Assembly (NCBI GenBank): GCA_035910535.1
Contig: JAMHXF010000063.1
Location: forward strand, 61,619 to 125,618
Direction: 5' to 3'
DNA: 64,000 nt
From: Archangium_A sp035910535
GTDB taxonomy: Bacteria; Myxococcota; Myxococcia; Myxococcales; Myxococcaceae
Program-made: the position numbers and the translations under genes
The notes under the pieces: model-generated
What the model was told of the DNA's origin: nothing
The model's input: only the letters and a program-made list of their open reading frames with translations
Database searches by the model: none
Shown: piece after piece, positions 56,463 to 64,000 of the stretch
Layout: each line of letters starts with the position of its first letter
How positions within the stretch are numbered: position 1 is the stretch's first letter

Positions 56463-57269
56463 ATGCGTTCAATTCGACCAGCACTAATCATCACAATACT
56501 GAGCGCGTGTACGCCAGCCGTTGATGATTCTTGTCGTACACCTCGAGCCCTCGAAGCCATTGACTGCGCCGTCTACGACGGTGGTCAGTGGACCTTCGAC
56601 CCGAGTCGGCCCTTGCCTGAACTCGATGCGTTCTGTGCCGCGGCGTGTGTCGACATTGACGCGCCAGTGCAGATCTCGGGCTACGAAGACCTCACCGATG
56701 TTCCGCTGCTGCCGAAGATCCGAGAAATTCGGTTCCTGAGCATCAACGTCGACACGCTCGAAAACCTTCGAGGCATGGAGACTGTCGACATCGTCGGCTC
56801 GTTGCAGTTGGAGGGCACCGTGGCGCTGTACGGCGAAGCTCCGCGGAAAAACTTCACGAGCATGAGTGGTCTGACCGACGAGTACATTCCGGGCTTGACG
56901 TTCAGACGCACCAACACGCGTGTGAATCTCGCCGCATCGTCGCTCAAGCGAGTCGACTTCGTGACGCTGGAAGAAGCCGGCCTCGTCTCGCTTGATCTAT
57001 CCGTCATCAACCCCACGTCAGTAAATGTCGCGGCGAGTCACTCACTAACGAGCATTCGATTCGGTGACGGCCCGATGCAGTACGTCAGTCTGTCTGGCAA
57101 CGAGTCTCTGCAACAACTCGAATGGCCAGACAGCCTCATTGTCACCAAGCGCATCGATATCGACGCGAACAAAATGCTCTCGACATGTCTCATCAACGAC
57201 TTTCTGAGCAGCACTGACGCAGGTCCACGTCGTGTCGAGGCCATTCATTGGAACGGGCCCTGCCCCTGA
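56463..57269 (+). CDS. Cys-rich lipoprotein, tandem paralog 2
   Basis: The protein has 268 residues, starting MRSIRPALIITILSAC with lipobox ILSAC. Architecture matches paralog 1: an N-terminal Cys segment, then leucine-rich strands (ISGYEDLTDVPLLPK, INVDTLENLRGMETVDIVG). The first 12 codons and the 35 bases upstream (caggagcgaccgtgcaatg type) are nearly identical to those of paralog 1; later codons are richer in GC (counted lines 53-57%). It ends one base before the convergent osmC stop. Function unknown, probably surface exposed. Confidence 0.8.
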   Translation: MRSIRPALIITILSACTPAVDDSCRTPRALEAIDCAVYDGGQWTFDPSRPLPELDAFCAAACVDIDAPVQISGYEDLTDVPLLPKIREIRFLSINVDTLENLRGMETVDIVGSLQLEGTVALYGEAPRKNFTSMSGLTDEYIPGLTFRRTNTRVNLAASSLKRVDFVTLEEAGLVSLDLSVINPTSVNVAASHSLTSIRFGDGPMQYVSLSGNESLQQLEWPDSLIVTKRIDIDANKMLSTCLINDFLSSTDAGPRRVEAIHWNGPCP

Positions 57270-57270
57270 G

Positions 57271-57675
57271 CTAGCGATACTCGAAGCGCGTGGGCACCTG
57301 CAGGTCGGGGTGCAGGCTTCGCGCGACCGGGCACGTGCGCGCGATTTCTTCAAACCGCGCGCGCTGTGCTTCGGGCGTCGCGGCAGGCAACGTGAAGACG
57401 ATCGACAACGAGCCCACGCGTCGCGGAGGCCCGACCATTTCTTTCTCGACGCGCGCTGACCCACCAAGAAACGTGAGGCCCTCTTTCGGGGCCAGCAACG
57501 CCATCGTCGACAGCGCACACGATGCGAGTGATGCGCCCAGCAGATCGGTCGGAGAGAACGACGTGCCGTCACCACCATTGTCTTTGGGAGGCACGGTACG
57601 AATCACAGCGCCCGACGGCTCGTGCGTCAGCTCGCACTGCAGCCCCGTGATGCGAACGGTCATCGGTACGCCCAT
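57271..57675 (-). CDS. OsmC/Ohr family protein
   Basis: The protein has 134 residues, the normal size of OsmC-like thiol peroxidases. The two active-site cysteines are Cys53 (ASCALSTMA) and Cys115 (RTCPVARSLHP), in the family positions. It reduces organic or inorganic hydroperoxides. It ends one base from the convergent lipoprotein gene, and its 3' end has been copied between the lipoprotein paralogs. It begins three bases before the HDAC gene end. Confidence 0.92.
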   Translation of the reverse strand: MGVPMTVRITGLQCELTHEPSGAVIRTVPPKDNGGDGTSFSPTDLLGASLASCALSTMALLAPKEGLTFLGGSARVEKEMVGPPRRVGSLSIVFTLPAATPEAQRARFEEIARTCPVARSLHPDLQVPTRFEYR

Positions 57676-57678
57676 GGC

Positions 57679-59424
57679 TCAGCTCTCCTTGAACTTGAAG
57701 TGACTGCGATCGCGCTCGGCAGCGATGAGCGCCTGATCCTTCGGAATGTCTTCTTCTTCGCGCCAGCGAACCATCTCGTCGGCTTCCCACGTGTACGGCG
57801 CGTCGTTCAACGTCACGCGCCCTTCGGCGATCGCGCGCGTCGCCTCCAACAGCGACAACTGCCGGCAGTCCCGAATGAGCGCCTCGAAGCGCCCTTGCCG
57901 CTGCGGGTTCACGAAGCGAGAGCCATGCCGCGCCGCCCACGCCATGTGAAACCACGACGGCCGAAACGCGACGCCAGCCAGCATGAGCCGCTTCGACATC
58001 AACGTGAGGATGTGCGTCATCTCGCGCGCGAGGCCGAGCCCCGGCACTTCTTGACCCGGCAGCTGCGGTCGCAGGCCACTGAACTGCGCGCGTGGGTTGC
58101 GCAGTGACAGCCAGTTCACGAACAAGAACGTGTCGTCGCCCAACCGTCGCTTCTCGACCTCGAGCTCGACCAACGCAGCTTCACGACCGTTGATGGCGTC
58201 GGTGCCCATCACCCGCGCGCGCTCGTACGGAGCGACGCGGTCGATCACCACGCGCAGGTTCTGAAACCCGAGCCGCCGCAGAATCGGCAACACACGGAAG
58301 CGCTCGAGCGCGAACTCCATGCCTTGCGAAGTGTAGAACTCAAGGAACCGCAGCGGCCCCTGTCGCGGCAGGCCCAGCGCGTCTGCGACGTCGGCCTCAG
58401 AAATCATCGGCTCGTCACCCAGTGATTCCGTCGGGAGCGAGCGCGAGATTCGAGAGAAGCGCGCCTCGAGCGGATCGTAGTCAGTCGGCACCGGCTCGTC
58501 GGTGTCGAAGGCCAACGTCAGCCCCACCCCCGCGAGCACCTTCCACGCGTGCGACGAGTAGCCACCGGCGGGCAACCACACCTGAGGCAGCGAGCCGAGC
58601 CGCCGTGAGATCATCAGCTCGCGCTGGCGCACCCCCGGCAACGACAAGCCGAACTGCCCAAGGCGATCGCCCGTCAACACGTCGGCGCCCGCGAGCACGA
58701 ACGCGAGCTCGACCTGGGGCATGCGCGCCAACAACGCCTCAACCGCCGGGAGGTATTGCTCGTCGCGCGTGTGATCGGCCAGCAGCGTCTCGTCGACACC
58801 CTTCAACGTGCCCCAGTCAGCGCCTGAAATGGACCCCAGCCACACCGACGCGTCGTCACCCAGACACTCCGAGGTGCCATCGGGCGGGTGAAAGTCGAAG
58901 TCCAACACGGCGATGCGACCTTGAAAGCCCTGCGCGCGCAACTCGGCGACGGCGACCGCGACGTCATTGACCGCGCAGAACCCCGCGCCGCGCGCTGGCG
59001 CCGCGTGGTGAAAACCTCCGAAGAGATTGATGGCCGGCTGTCGCTTCGCGAGCGTGTAGCTCGCCGCGGCCATCGTCGCGCCCACGCCGAGGCGGATCGT
59101 GCGCAGCACCTCGTCGACGTACACGTCAGACGGGTCGACGGCGAAGATCTGCGCCAACGTCTCTGCGTGAAACAGCGACTCGAGGTACGCCTGCGAGTGC
59201 ACGCGCCCCAGAGCCTCGTAGCTCGCCGGTTGCGGGTTGATGATCTCTCGCCGCGACACCGCGTGCGCGTGGGTCAGATAGTGGAGCGCGTCGTCAGCGC
59301 GGCGCGTCTCCATCGAGCGGGGCCCCGCTTCAATGCCGCTGATCGGCAGCCGAAACGCTTCGTCGTAGAAAATTCGAAGAGGCCGCCGACGCCCCTTCGC
59401 GAGCAAGGCGAGGAGCGGGTTCAT
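57679..59424 (-). CDS. Histone deacetylase superfamily protein with extra C-terminal domain
   Basis: The protein has 581 residues. Residues 15-310 are an HDAC/acetoin-utilisation fold: paired His139-His140 (GGFHHA), metal site D175-F-D177-F-H179 (DFDFHPPDGT), Asp248 and Tyr289 (GGY), so zinc-dependent deacetylation is plausible. The usual HHGDG is HPPDG. About 270 further residues (310-581) form a separate domain with no family I recognise; it carries FLEFYTSQGMEFALERFR-like and MSKRLMLAGVAFRPSW segments. Bacterial relatives act on polyamines or acetyl-lysine. It starts twelve bases after a small gene. Confidence 0.85.
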   Translation of the reverse strand: MNPLLALLAKGRRRPLRIFYDEAFRLPISGIEAGPRSMETRRADDALHYLTHAHAVSRREIINPQPASYEALGRVHSQAYLESLFHAETLAQIFAVDPSDVYVDEVLRTIRLGVGATMAAASYTLAKRQPAINLFGGFHHAAPARGAGFCAVNDVAVAVAELRAQGFQGRIAVLDFDFHPPDGTSECLGDDASVWLGSISGADWGTLKGVDETLLADHTRDEQYLPAVEALLARMPQVELAFVLAGADVLTGDRLGQFGLSLPGVRQRELMISRRLGSLPQVWLPAGGYSSHAWKVLAGVGLTLAFDTDEPVPTDYDPLEARFSRISRSLPTESLGDEPMISEADVADALGLPRQGPLRFLEFYTSQGMEFALERFRVLPILRRLGFQNLRVVIDRVAPYERARVMGTDAINGREAALVELEVEKRRLGDDTFLFVNWLSLRNPRAQFSGLRPQLPGQEVPGLGLAREMTHILTLMSKRLMLAGVAFRPSWFHMAWAARHGSRFVNPQRQGRFEALIRDCRQLSLLEATRAIAEGRVTLNDAPYTWEADEMVRWREEEDIPKDQALIAAERDRSHFKFKES

Positions 59425-59436
59425 CGCCTCGCCCCG

Positions 59437-59652
59437 TCAGAGATCGATCTGCACGACCGAACCACCACCGGGCGGCTCATCACGTTCAGAGCGGCGGTCA
59501 TCCGGCTCCTCGTCACGAATGACGGGAATCTCAAGGCTTGGCCGCGAACGCTCGCGCTGCAGGCGATCCCGCTCCCGACGCTTCAGCTCTTCGATGATGT
59601 AGGTGTCGAGCATGGGGCCTTTGGGAGAGGAAGACGCGTCAATTGTAACCAT
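59437..59652 (-). CDS. Small charged hypothetical protein
   Basis: The protein has 71 residues as read from ATG 59652; an internal ATG at 59613 (MLDTYIIEELKRRERDRL) with AAAGG upstream is a good alternative start. The middle is a strongly charged helix (Arg/Glu alternation) and the end is acidic and Pro-rich. It lies twelve bases upstream of the HDAC gene and is probably in one transcript with it. Family not recognised. Confidence 0.6.
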   Translation of the reverse strand: MVTIDASSSPKGPMLDTYIIEELKRRERDRLQRERSRPSLEIPVIRDEEPDDRRSERDEPPGGGSVVQIDL

Positions 59653-59702
59653 GGTCTGGAGCGCATCAACCTGCTCTCCAGTAGTTACCCAACCCGTTGT
59701 AA

Positions 59703-60131
59703 TTACTTCGCCGTTTCGATGCGGCGCTTGAAGTTCTCAAGCAGTTTGGGGAGCTGCGTGTCGACGAGCGCATTCACGATGGATTTCGGGACCAGCATGC
59801 CGACCTCGACTTCGATGAAGTAGGTCGCCTTCGTGGTGCCGTTGCCGCCGTCTTCGAGCTTCCAGCCGCCCTTGTTGTCCTTCATGAATTCACCGTCGAT
59901 GAAGGACCACGTCAGCCCGCGCGGGCCGTCTTCCTTCATGTGCACGGTGTACTTGATGACCTTCACCACCTCGGCTTCGTACTGAACGTCGACTTCGCTG
60001 CCGCGACGGTTGTTGGTGCGGATCTTCTTCACCTCCGGAAGAAACTCCGGGTACCGCTCGTAATCGGAGATCACCTGCCAGCACTTCTCGACAGGGGCGT
60101 TGATGGTGATGGTCCGCTGGGCGCCAGGCAT
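59703..60131 (-). CDS. SRPBCC (polyketide cyclase/COQ10-like) protein
   Basis: The protein has 142 residues, normal for single-domain SRPBCC proteins. It begins TITINAPVEKCWQVISDYERYPEFLPEV-like sequence (helix-grip fold with the conserved YPEFLP) and ends with a long C-terminal helix (VDTQLPKLLENFKRRI). AGGAG lies upstream of the ATG at 60131. COQ10 relatives bind quinones or lipids; the ligand here is unknown. It follows glpX on the same strand. Confidence 0.85.
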   Translation of the reverse strand: MPGAQRTITINAPVEKCWQVISDYERYPEFLPEVKKIRTNNRRGSEVDVQYEAEVVKVIKYTVHMKEDGPRGLTWSFIDGEFMKDNKGGWKLEDGGNGTTKATYFIEVEVGMLVPKSIVNALVDTQLPKLLENFKRRIETAK

Positions 60132-60170
60132 TGAGAGTCGCTCCTTGAGGTTGGGTGTGCGGCGAGGACG

Positions 60171-61127
<957 letters not shown>

Positions 61128-61153
61128 ATGCGGGGCCTCTTCGGGAGCGGTCT

Positions 61154-61558
61154 TCACGGTGTCGAAAGGAGTTTCACCACCGACTCCGGAAGTCCAGTTG
61201 GTTTTCCGCTCGGGCCAACGCAAGCATGAACGGTGTGACCCGTCGCGAGCACCGTGTCGTCACCGTCTCGTGTCACCGCGTACTCGAAACGCAACGACGC
61301 GCGACGCAGCTCGGCGACGTGCACGCGAATGACGAGCAGGTCTTCGTACTTCGCGGGCCGTTTGTAGTCGCAGTGCGCCAAGACGACCGGCAGGCCGTAG
61401 CCGGCCTTTTCAAGCTCCGTGTAGTTGCCGCCGCGCGCGCGAAAGAGCTCGCTGCGACTGAACTCGAAGTAGCGGAAATAGTTCGCGTAGTAGACGACGC
61501 CCATCTGATCGGTGTCGCCGTAGATGACGCGCAGCTTCGCTTCGACGTGAGTGCTCAT
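61154..61558 (-). CDS. Acyl-CoA thioesterase (YbgC/4HBT family)
   Basis: The protein has 134 residues. The hot-dog fold motif GDTDQMGVVYYANYFRYFE carries the catalytic Asp (about residue 17) and the family's YANY segment. YbgC-type enzymes hydrolyse short acyl-CoA esters and are often near Tol-Pal genes, which are not seen here. It is divergent from the phosphatase-like gene and co-directional with glpX. Confidence 0.9.
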   Translation of the reverse strand: MSTHVEAKLRVIYGDTDQMGVVYYANYFRYFEFSRSELFRARGGNYTELEKAGYGLPVVLAHCDYKRPAKYEDLLVIRVHVAELRRASLRFEYAVTRDGDDTVLATGHTVHACVGPSGKPTGLPESVVKLLSTP

Positions 61559-61611
61559 GAGTCGGCGCGCTTTGTAGCAAGCCCGTGACGAAGGTGTTTT
61601 GGTCCGCCGCC

Positions 61612-63225
61612 ATGACGCGTTGGCTCGTGAGTGCGCTCCTCTTCGTCTCGGCTGTTTCCTTCGCCAAACCTCCGAAGTTGACGGTGTTCATCAGCGTCGA
61701 TTCGTTCGGCACCGACGTGCTGCAGCGCAACCGCAGCAAGTTCAAAGGCGGCTTCGCGAAGCTGCTCAACGAAGGCGCGGTGTACCCCGTCGCCCGCTAC
61801 GAAACGCTGGAGTGCGTCACCGCCATCGGCCACACCACGATGGTGACCGGCGCGTACGCCAACCGGCACGGCATCGTCGGCAACAAGCACTTCAACCGCG
61901 CTACCGGAAAGCTCGAGCCGTCGTACCTCGATCTCGCGCACCCGGTGCTCGAGGCACCCGCAGGCAACGACGACACCTCGCCGCTCAACCTGCTCACCGA
62001 GACGTTGTCAGATCGCCTTCGTCAGGCGACCGCGCTCAAGGGCAAGTCGCTCTCCATCGCGGGCAAAGGGCGCTCGGCGGTGGCGATGGCCGGTCGCCTC
62101 GGCGAGGCGTGGTGGTTTCACGAAGGCGTCGGCAAGTTCGTCACCGGTACGTACTACCGGAAGGAATTCCCGACCTGGGTGAAGGCCTTCAACGACAAGA
62201 AGCCCGCCGACGCTTTCCACGGCAAGCGCTGGGAACTGCTCAACCCAGCGAAGGACTACCTCGGCGACGACGAGCGGCCCTTCGAGTCCGACTGGTACGG
62301 CATGTCGAAGACCTTTCCGCACCCGCTCAGCGGTGGCCTGCCCTCGCCCGGCCCGCAGTCGTACAGCGCGCTCGCCTCGTCACCGATGATGAACGAGCTG
62401 ATGCTCGACTTCGCGAAGGCGGCGATCGACGGAGAACAGCTCGGCAAAGACGACGTGCCCGATCTCTTGAGCGTCAGCTTCTCGGCGCTCGATCGCACGT
62501 ACCACCTGTACGGCCCGACCTCGTGGGAGATGCAGGACCACCTGCTGCGCCTCGACAAACACCTCGGTGAGCTGATCGCGGCGGCTGAAAGAGCAGCGGG
62601 CAAAGGCAACGTCGTCGTGGTGCTGACCGGAGATCACGGCGGCGCCAACATCCCCGAAGAGTGGGCGGCCATCGGCCTCGAGGGCGTGCGCGTGCCTCCG
62701 CAGAACCTGCAGAAAGGCGTCAACGAAGAGCTCGAGAAACGCTTCGGTGCCGCGAACCTCGTGGCGGCCATCGAAGAGACCGACGTGTATGTCGACTGGA
62801 GAGCAGTCGACGCGAAGAAGCTCGACGTGGTGGCCGTGCGGCGCGCAGCAGCGGCGTGGTTGAACAAACAGGTCGACGTGCACGCGGCCGTGTCGCGAGA
62901 CGATCTGCACACGGTGAGCGCCGGCGGCCTCGAGCGTGAATTCGTTCACGCGTACAACCCAGAGCGCAGCGGTGACGTGTTGATGGTGATGAAGCCGTTC
63001 CGCGTGCTCGAGAGTGAAAAAGCCGGCACCTCGCACGGCGCGCCGTGGAGCTACGACGCCGACGTGCCGATCTTCCTCTACGGAAAAGGCGTGAAGAGCG
63101 GGCACTACGGCCACGACGCGCACCCCATCGACATCGCGCCGACGCTCGCCGCGCTGGTTGAGTTGAGCCCGCCCGCCAGCAGCGAAGGCCGCGTGCTGGT
63201 CGAGGCCGTGCAACTGAGCAAGTGA
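61612..63225 (+). CDS. Exported alkaline-phosphatase-superfamily protein (PafA-like)
   Basis: The protein has 537 residues from ATG 61612 (MTRWLVSALLFVSAVSFA), a clear signal peptide. It begins VFISVDSFGTDVL (metal Asp), has the nucleophile segment GHTTMVTGAYANRHG with catalytic Thr, LTGDHGGA with metal Asp-His, and HDAHPIDIAPTLAALV near the end. Members hydrolyse phosphate monoesters or diesters in the periplasm. Full length for the phosphodiesterase/PafA branch. The following oxygenase gene overlaps it by one base. Confidence 0.9.
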   Translation: MTRWLVSALLFVSAVSFAKPPKLTVFISVDSFGTDVLQRNRSKFKGGFAKLLNEGAVYPVARYETLECVTAIGHTTMVTGAYANRHGIVGNKHFNRATGKLEPSYLDLAHPVLEAPAGNDDTSPLNLLTETLSDRLRQATALKGKSLSIAGKGRSAVAMAGRLGEAWWFHEGVGKFVTGTYYRKEFPTWVKAFNDKKPADAFHGKRWELLNPAKDYLGDDERPFESDWYGMSKTFPHPLSGGLPSPGPQSYSALASSPMMNELMLDFAKAAIDGEQLGKDDVPDLLSVSFSALDRTYHLYGPTSWEMQDHLLRLDKHLGELIAAAERAAGKGNVVVVLTGDHGGANIPEEWAAIGLEGVRVPPQNLQKGVNEELEKRFGAANLVAAIEETDVYVDWRAVDAKKLDVVAVRRAAAAWLNKQVDVHAAVSRDDLHTVSAGGLEREFVHAYNPERSGDVLMVMKPFRVLESEKAGTSHGAPWSYDADVPIFLYGKGVKSGHYGHDAHPIDIAPTLAALVELSPPASSEGRVLVEAVQLSK

Positions 63226-63860
63226 TGCGCAAGCCGCTGGTGCGCATCGTCGACGGCGCGCTCACGCCGCGCCGGTTTTTGGTGCTGCACGACGCCGTCG
63301 TCGCGCTCGGGAAGGAGCGCCTCGTGGCGGGCTACCAGACGACGTTCTGGTTTGACTTCAAACAGCGCCCGTCGAATGTCATCGAAGACGCCGCGTTGGC
63401 GCTGCGACCGTTGTTGAACCGTCGCTCCGCCGGGGTCGAGTGGTGGCTCTCCCGCATGCGAACTTCGAACGTGAAGGTCGACTTTCATCGCGATCGCGAC
63501 AACGCGCGCTTCGACGACGACGGCGTCGAAGTGCACCCCACCGTCAGCTCGCTGCTCTATTTGAATGCGTGTCGAGGCGGCCTGCTGGCCGTGACGAGAG
63601 AGCCGCCGAACGCGCGCAACCAGGCCTTCGCACCCGATGTCCATGACTTCGATTTCGTCGAGCCGAAGGCCAACCGGTTCACGTGGTTCGACGGGAAGCT
63701 GACGCACGGCGTGTTGGACGCAGAGAATCAGATCCCCGGGAAGCGATTGCCCCGAGAGCAATCACTGCGTCTGGCCATCGCCATCAACTTCTGGGCGAAG
63801 CGACCGCGCCGCGTGCCGACGTTCGCCGAGAGCCCGCACTACCGCTCGCTCGCGCGATGA
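63225..63860 (+). CDS. 2OG-Fe(II) oxygenase-like protein
   Basis: The protein has 211 residues from ATG 63225 overlapping the previous stop (TGATG). The central VDFHRDRDN gives an HxD iron-binding pair, FDGKLTHGVLDA supplies the distal His and RLAIAINFW an Arg and the last jelly-roll strand, the order expected for 2-oxoglutarate Fe(II) dioxygenases. The substrate is unknown. It is translationally coupled to the phosphatase-like gene and followed by a terminator facing the minus strand. Confidence 0.72.
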   Translation: MRKPLVRIVDGALTPRRFLVLHDAVVALGKERLVAGYQTTFWFDFKQRPSNVIEDAALALRPLLNRRSAGVEWWLSRMRTSNVKVDFHRDRDNARFDDDGVEVHPTVSSLLYLNACRGGLLAVTREPPNARNQAFAPDVHDFDFVEPKANRFTWFDGKLTHGVLDAENQIPGKRLPREQSLRLAIAINFWAKRPRRVPTFAESPHYRSLAR

Positions 63861-63893
63861 AAAAAGGCGCACCAGCCGCGAGGCCAGTGCGCC
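63860..63893 (-). terminator. Terminator of the minus-strand gene at the window end
   Basis: GGCGCAC (63866-63872) pairs with GTGCGCC (63887-63893), with a short inner GCC/GGC stem. On the minus strand it is followed by six T. It is 23 bases downstream of the stop of the minus-strand gene at 63917-64000. Confidence 0.85.
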
Positions 63894-63916
63894 GAGAACT
63901 TCACGTCGTGAGCGGG

Positions 63917-64000
63917 TTACTCGATGCCGGCGTCCATTTCCGTGCCGGCATCCATCTCCGTGCCGGCGTCCATCTCCGTGCCCGCGTCCATCTCCGTGCC
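63917..64000 (-). CDS. C-terminal end of a repeat-tailed protein (cut by window edge)
   Basis: Only the last 27 codons are inside the window. They encode four copies of the hexapeptide GTEMDA followed by GIE and TAA. An acidic repeat like this after a sorting or lipoprotein region is common in myxobacterial surface proteins, but the rest of the gene is not visible. A terminator lies downstream at 63860-63893. Confidence 0.8.
   Translation of the reverse strand, partial: GTEMDAGTEMDAGTEMDAGTEMDAGIE
63925..64000 (-). repeat. 18-bp tandem coding repeat
   Basis: Four copies of an 18-base unit (encoding GTEMDA) run to the window edge with a few third-position differences. The length is a multiple of three, so copy-number change would keep the frame. 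Confidence 0.85.

Noticed and set aside
63925..64000. A CRISPR array
   Set aside because: The 18-base units are adjacent without spacers and encode a peptide repeat.

Overview
The window looks like chromosomal DNA of a myxobacterium (phylum Myxococcota, probably order Myxococcales). The GC content is high: a hand-counted 60-base line in the core is about 67% GC. Nearly every gene uses G or C at third codon positions. Several genes carry lineage hallmarks: Hanks-type Ser/Thr kinases with PEGA, PilZ or J-like extensions, two proteins ending in a MYXO-CTERM sorting signal, a candidate myxosortase-type CPBP protease, Gly-rich (TGGG)n lipoprotein linkers and a DUF4388 signalling protein. The species cannot be named from this sequence alone.

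Layout. 1-4.2 kb: two head-to-tail Ser/Thr kinases, a small conserved protein and a CheB with an extra C-terminal pseudo-receiver. 4.2-7.8 kb: a heterodimeric ABC exporter pair. 7.9-10.1 kb: exported proteins and a class I amidotransferase. 10.1-13.7 kb: the gap-pgk-tpiA-secG-tRNA-Leu glycolysis/secretion cluster. 13.8-17.5 kb: a MYXO-CTERM amidase and a Cys-repeat protein. 17.5-21.2 kb: an SPFH protein, a decayed tRNA, diacylglycerol kinase and an ankyrin protein. 21.4-26.7 kb: an FAD dehydrogenase, small membrane and START proteins, an OB-fold protein and an MshEN/HD-GYP-like signalling protein. 26.7-33.3 kb: the asnS-holA-metG-HEAT-tatD operon. 33.3-41.4 kb: a lipoprotein metalloprotease, transporters, holB, a TIGR02757 protein and a Rieske protein. 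41.4-53.3 kb: PolX, a PilZ kinase plus CPBP protease, an Hsp70/J/CvpA cluster, speA and a diguanylate cyclase.

53.3-57.3 kb is the one clearly accessory block. It is visibly poorer in GC (single lines counted by hand give 48-57%). It holds a frameshifted lipoprotein gene and two tandem paralogous Cys-rich lipoproteins. A degenerate copy of the 3' end of the neighbouring osmC gene lies between the paralogs, which is a footprint of a tandem duplication. From 57.3 kb on the window returns to core genes: OsmC, an HDAC-family protein with an extra domain, an SRPBCC protein, class II fructose-bisphosphatase, a thioesterase, an alkaline-phosphatase-superfamily protein and a 2OG oxygenase-like protein. 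It ends in the tail of a minus-strand gene with an 18-bp repeat.

How the genes connect. Central carbon metabolism (gap, pgk, tpiA, glpX) and information processing (metG, asnS, holA, holB, polX, tatD) sit among signalling genes. Three proteins touch or may touch cyclic-di-GMP: a GGDEF cyclase, a PilZ-like kinase and an MshEN/degenerate HD-GYP protein. The two MYXO-CTERM proteins and the CPBP protease may be substrates and enzyme of one surface-sorting system. No prophage, insertion sequence, CRISPR array or rRNA was seen.
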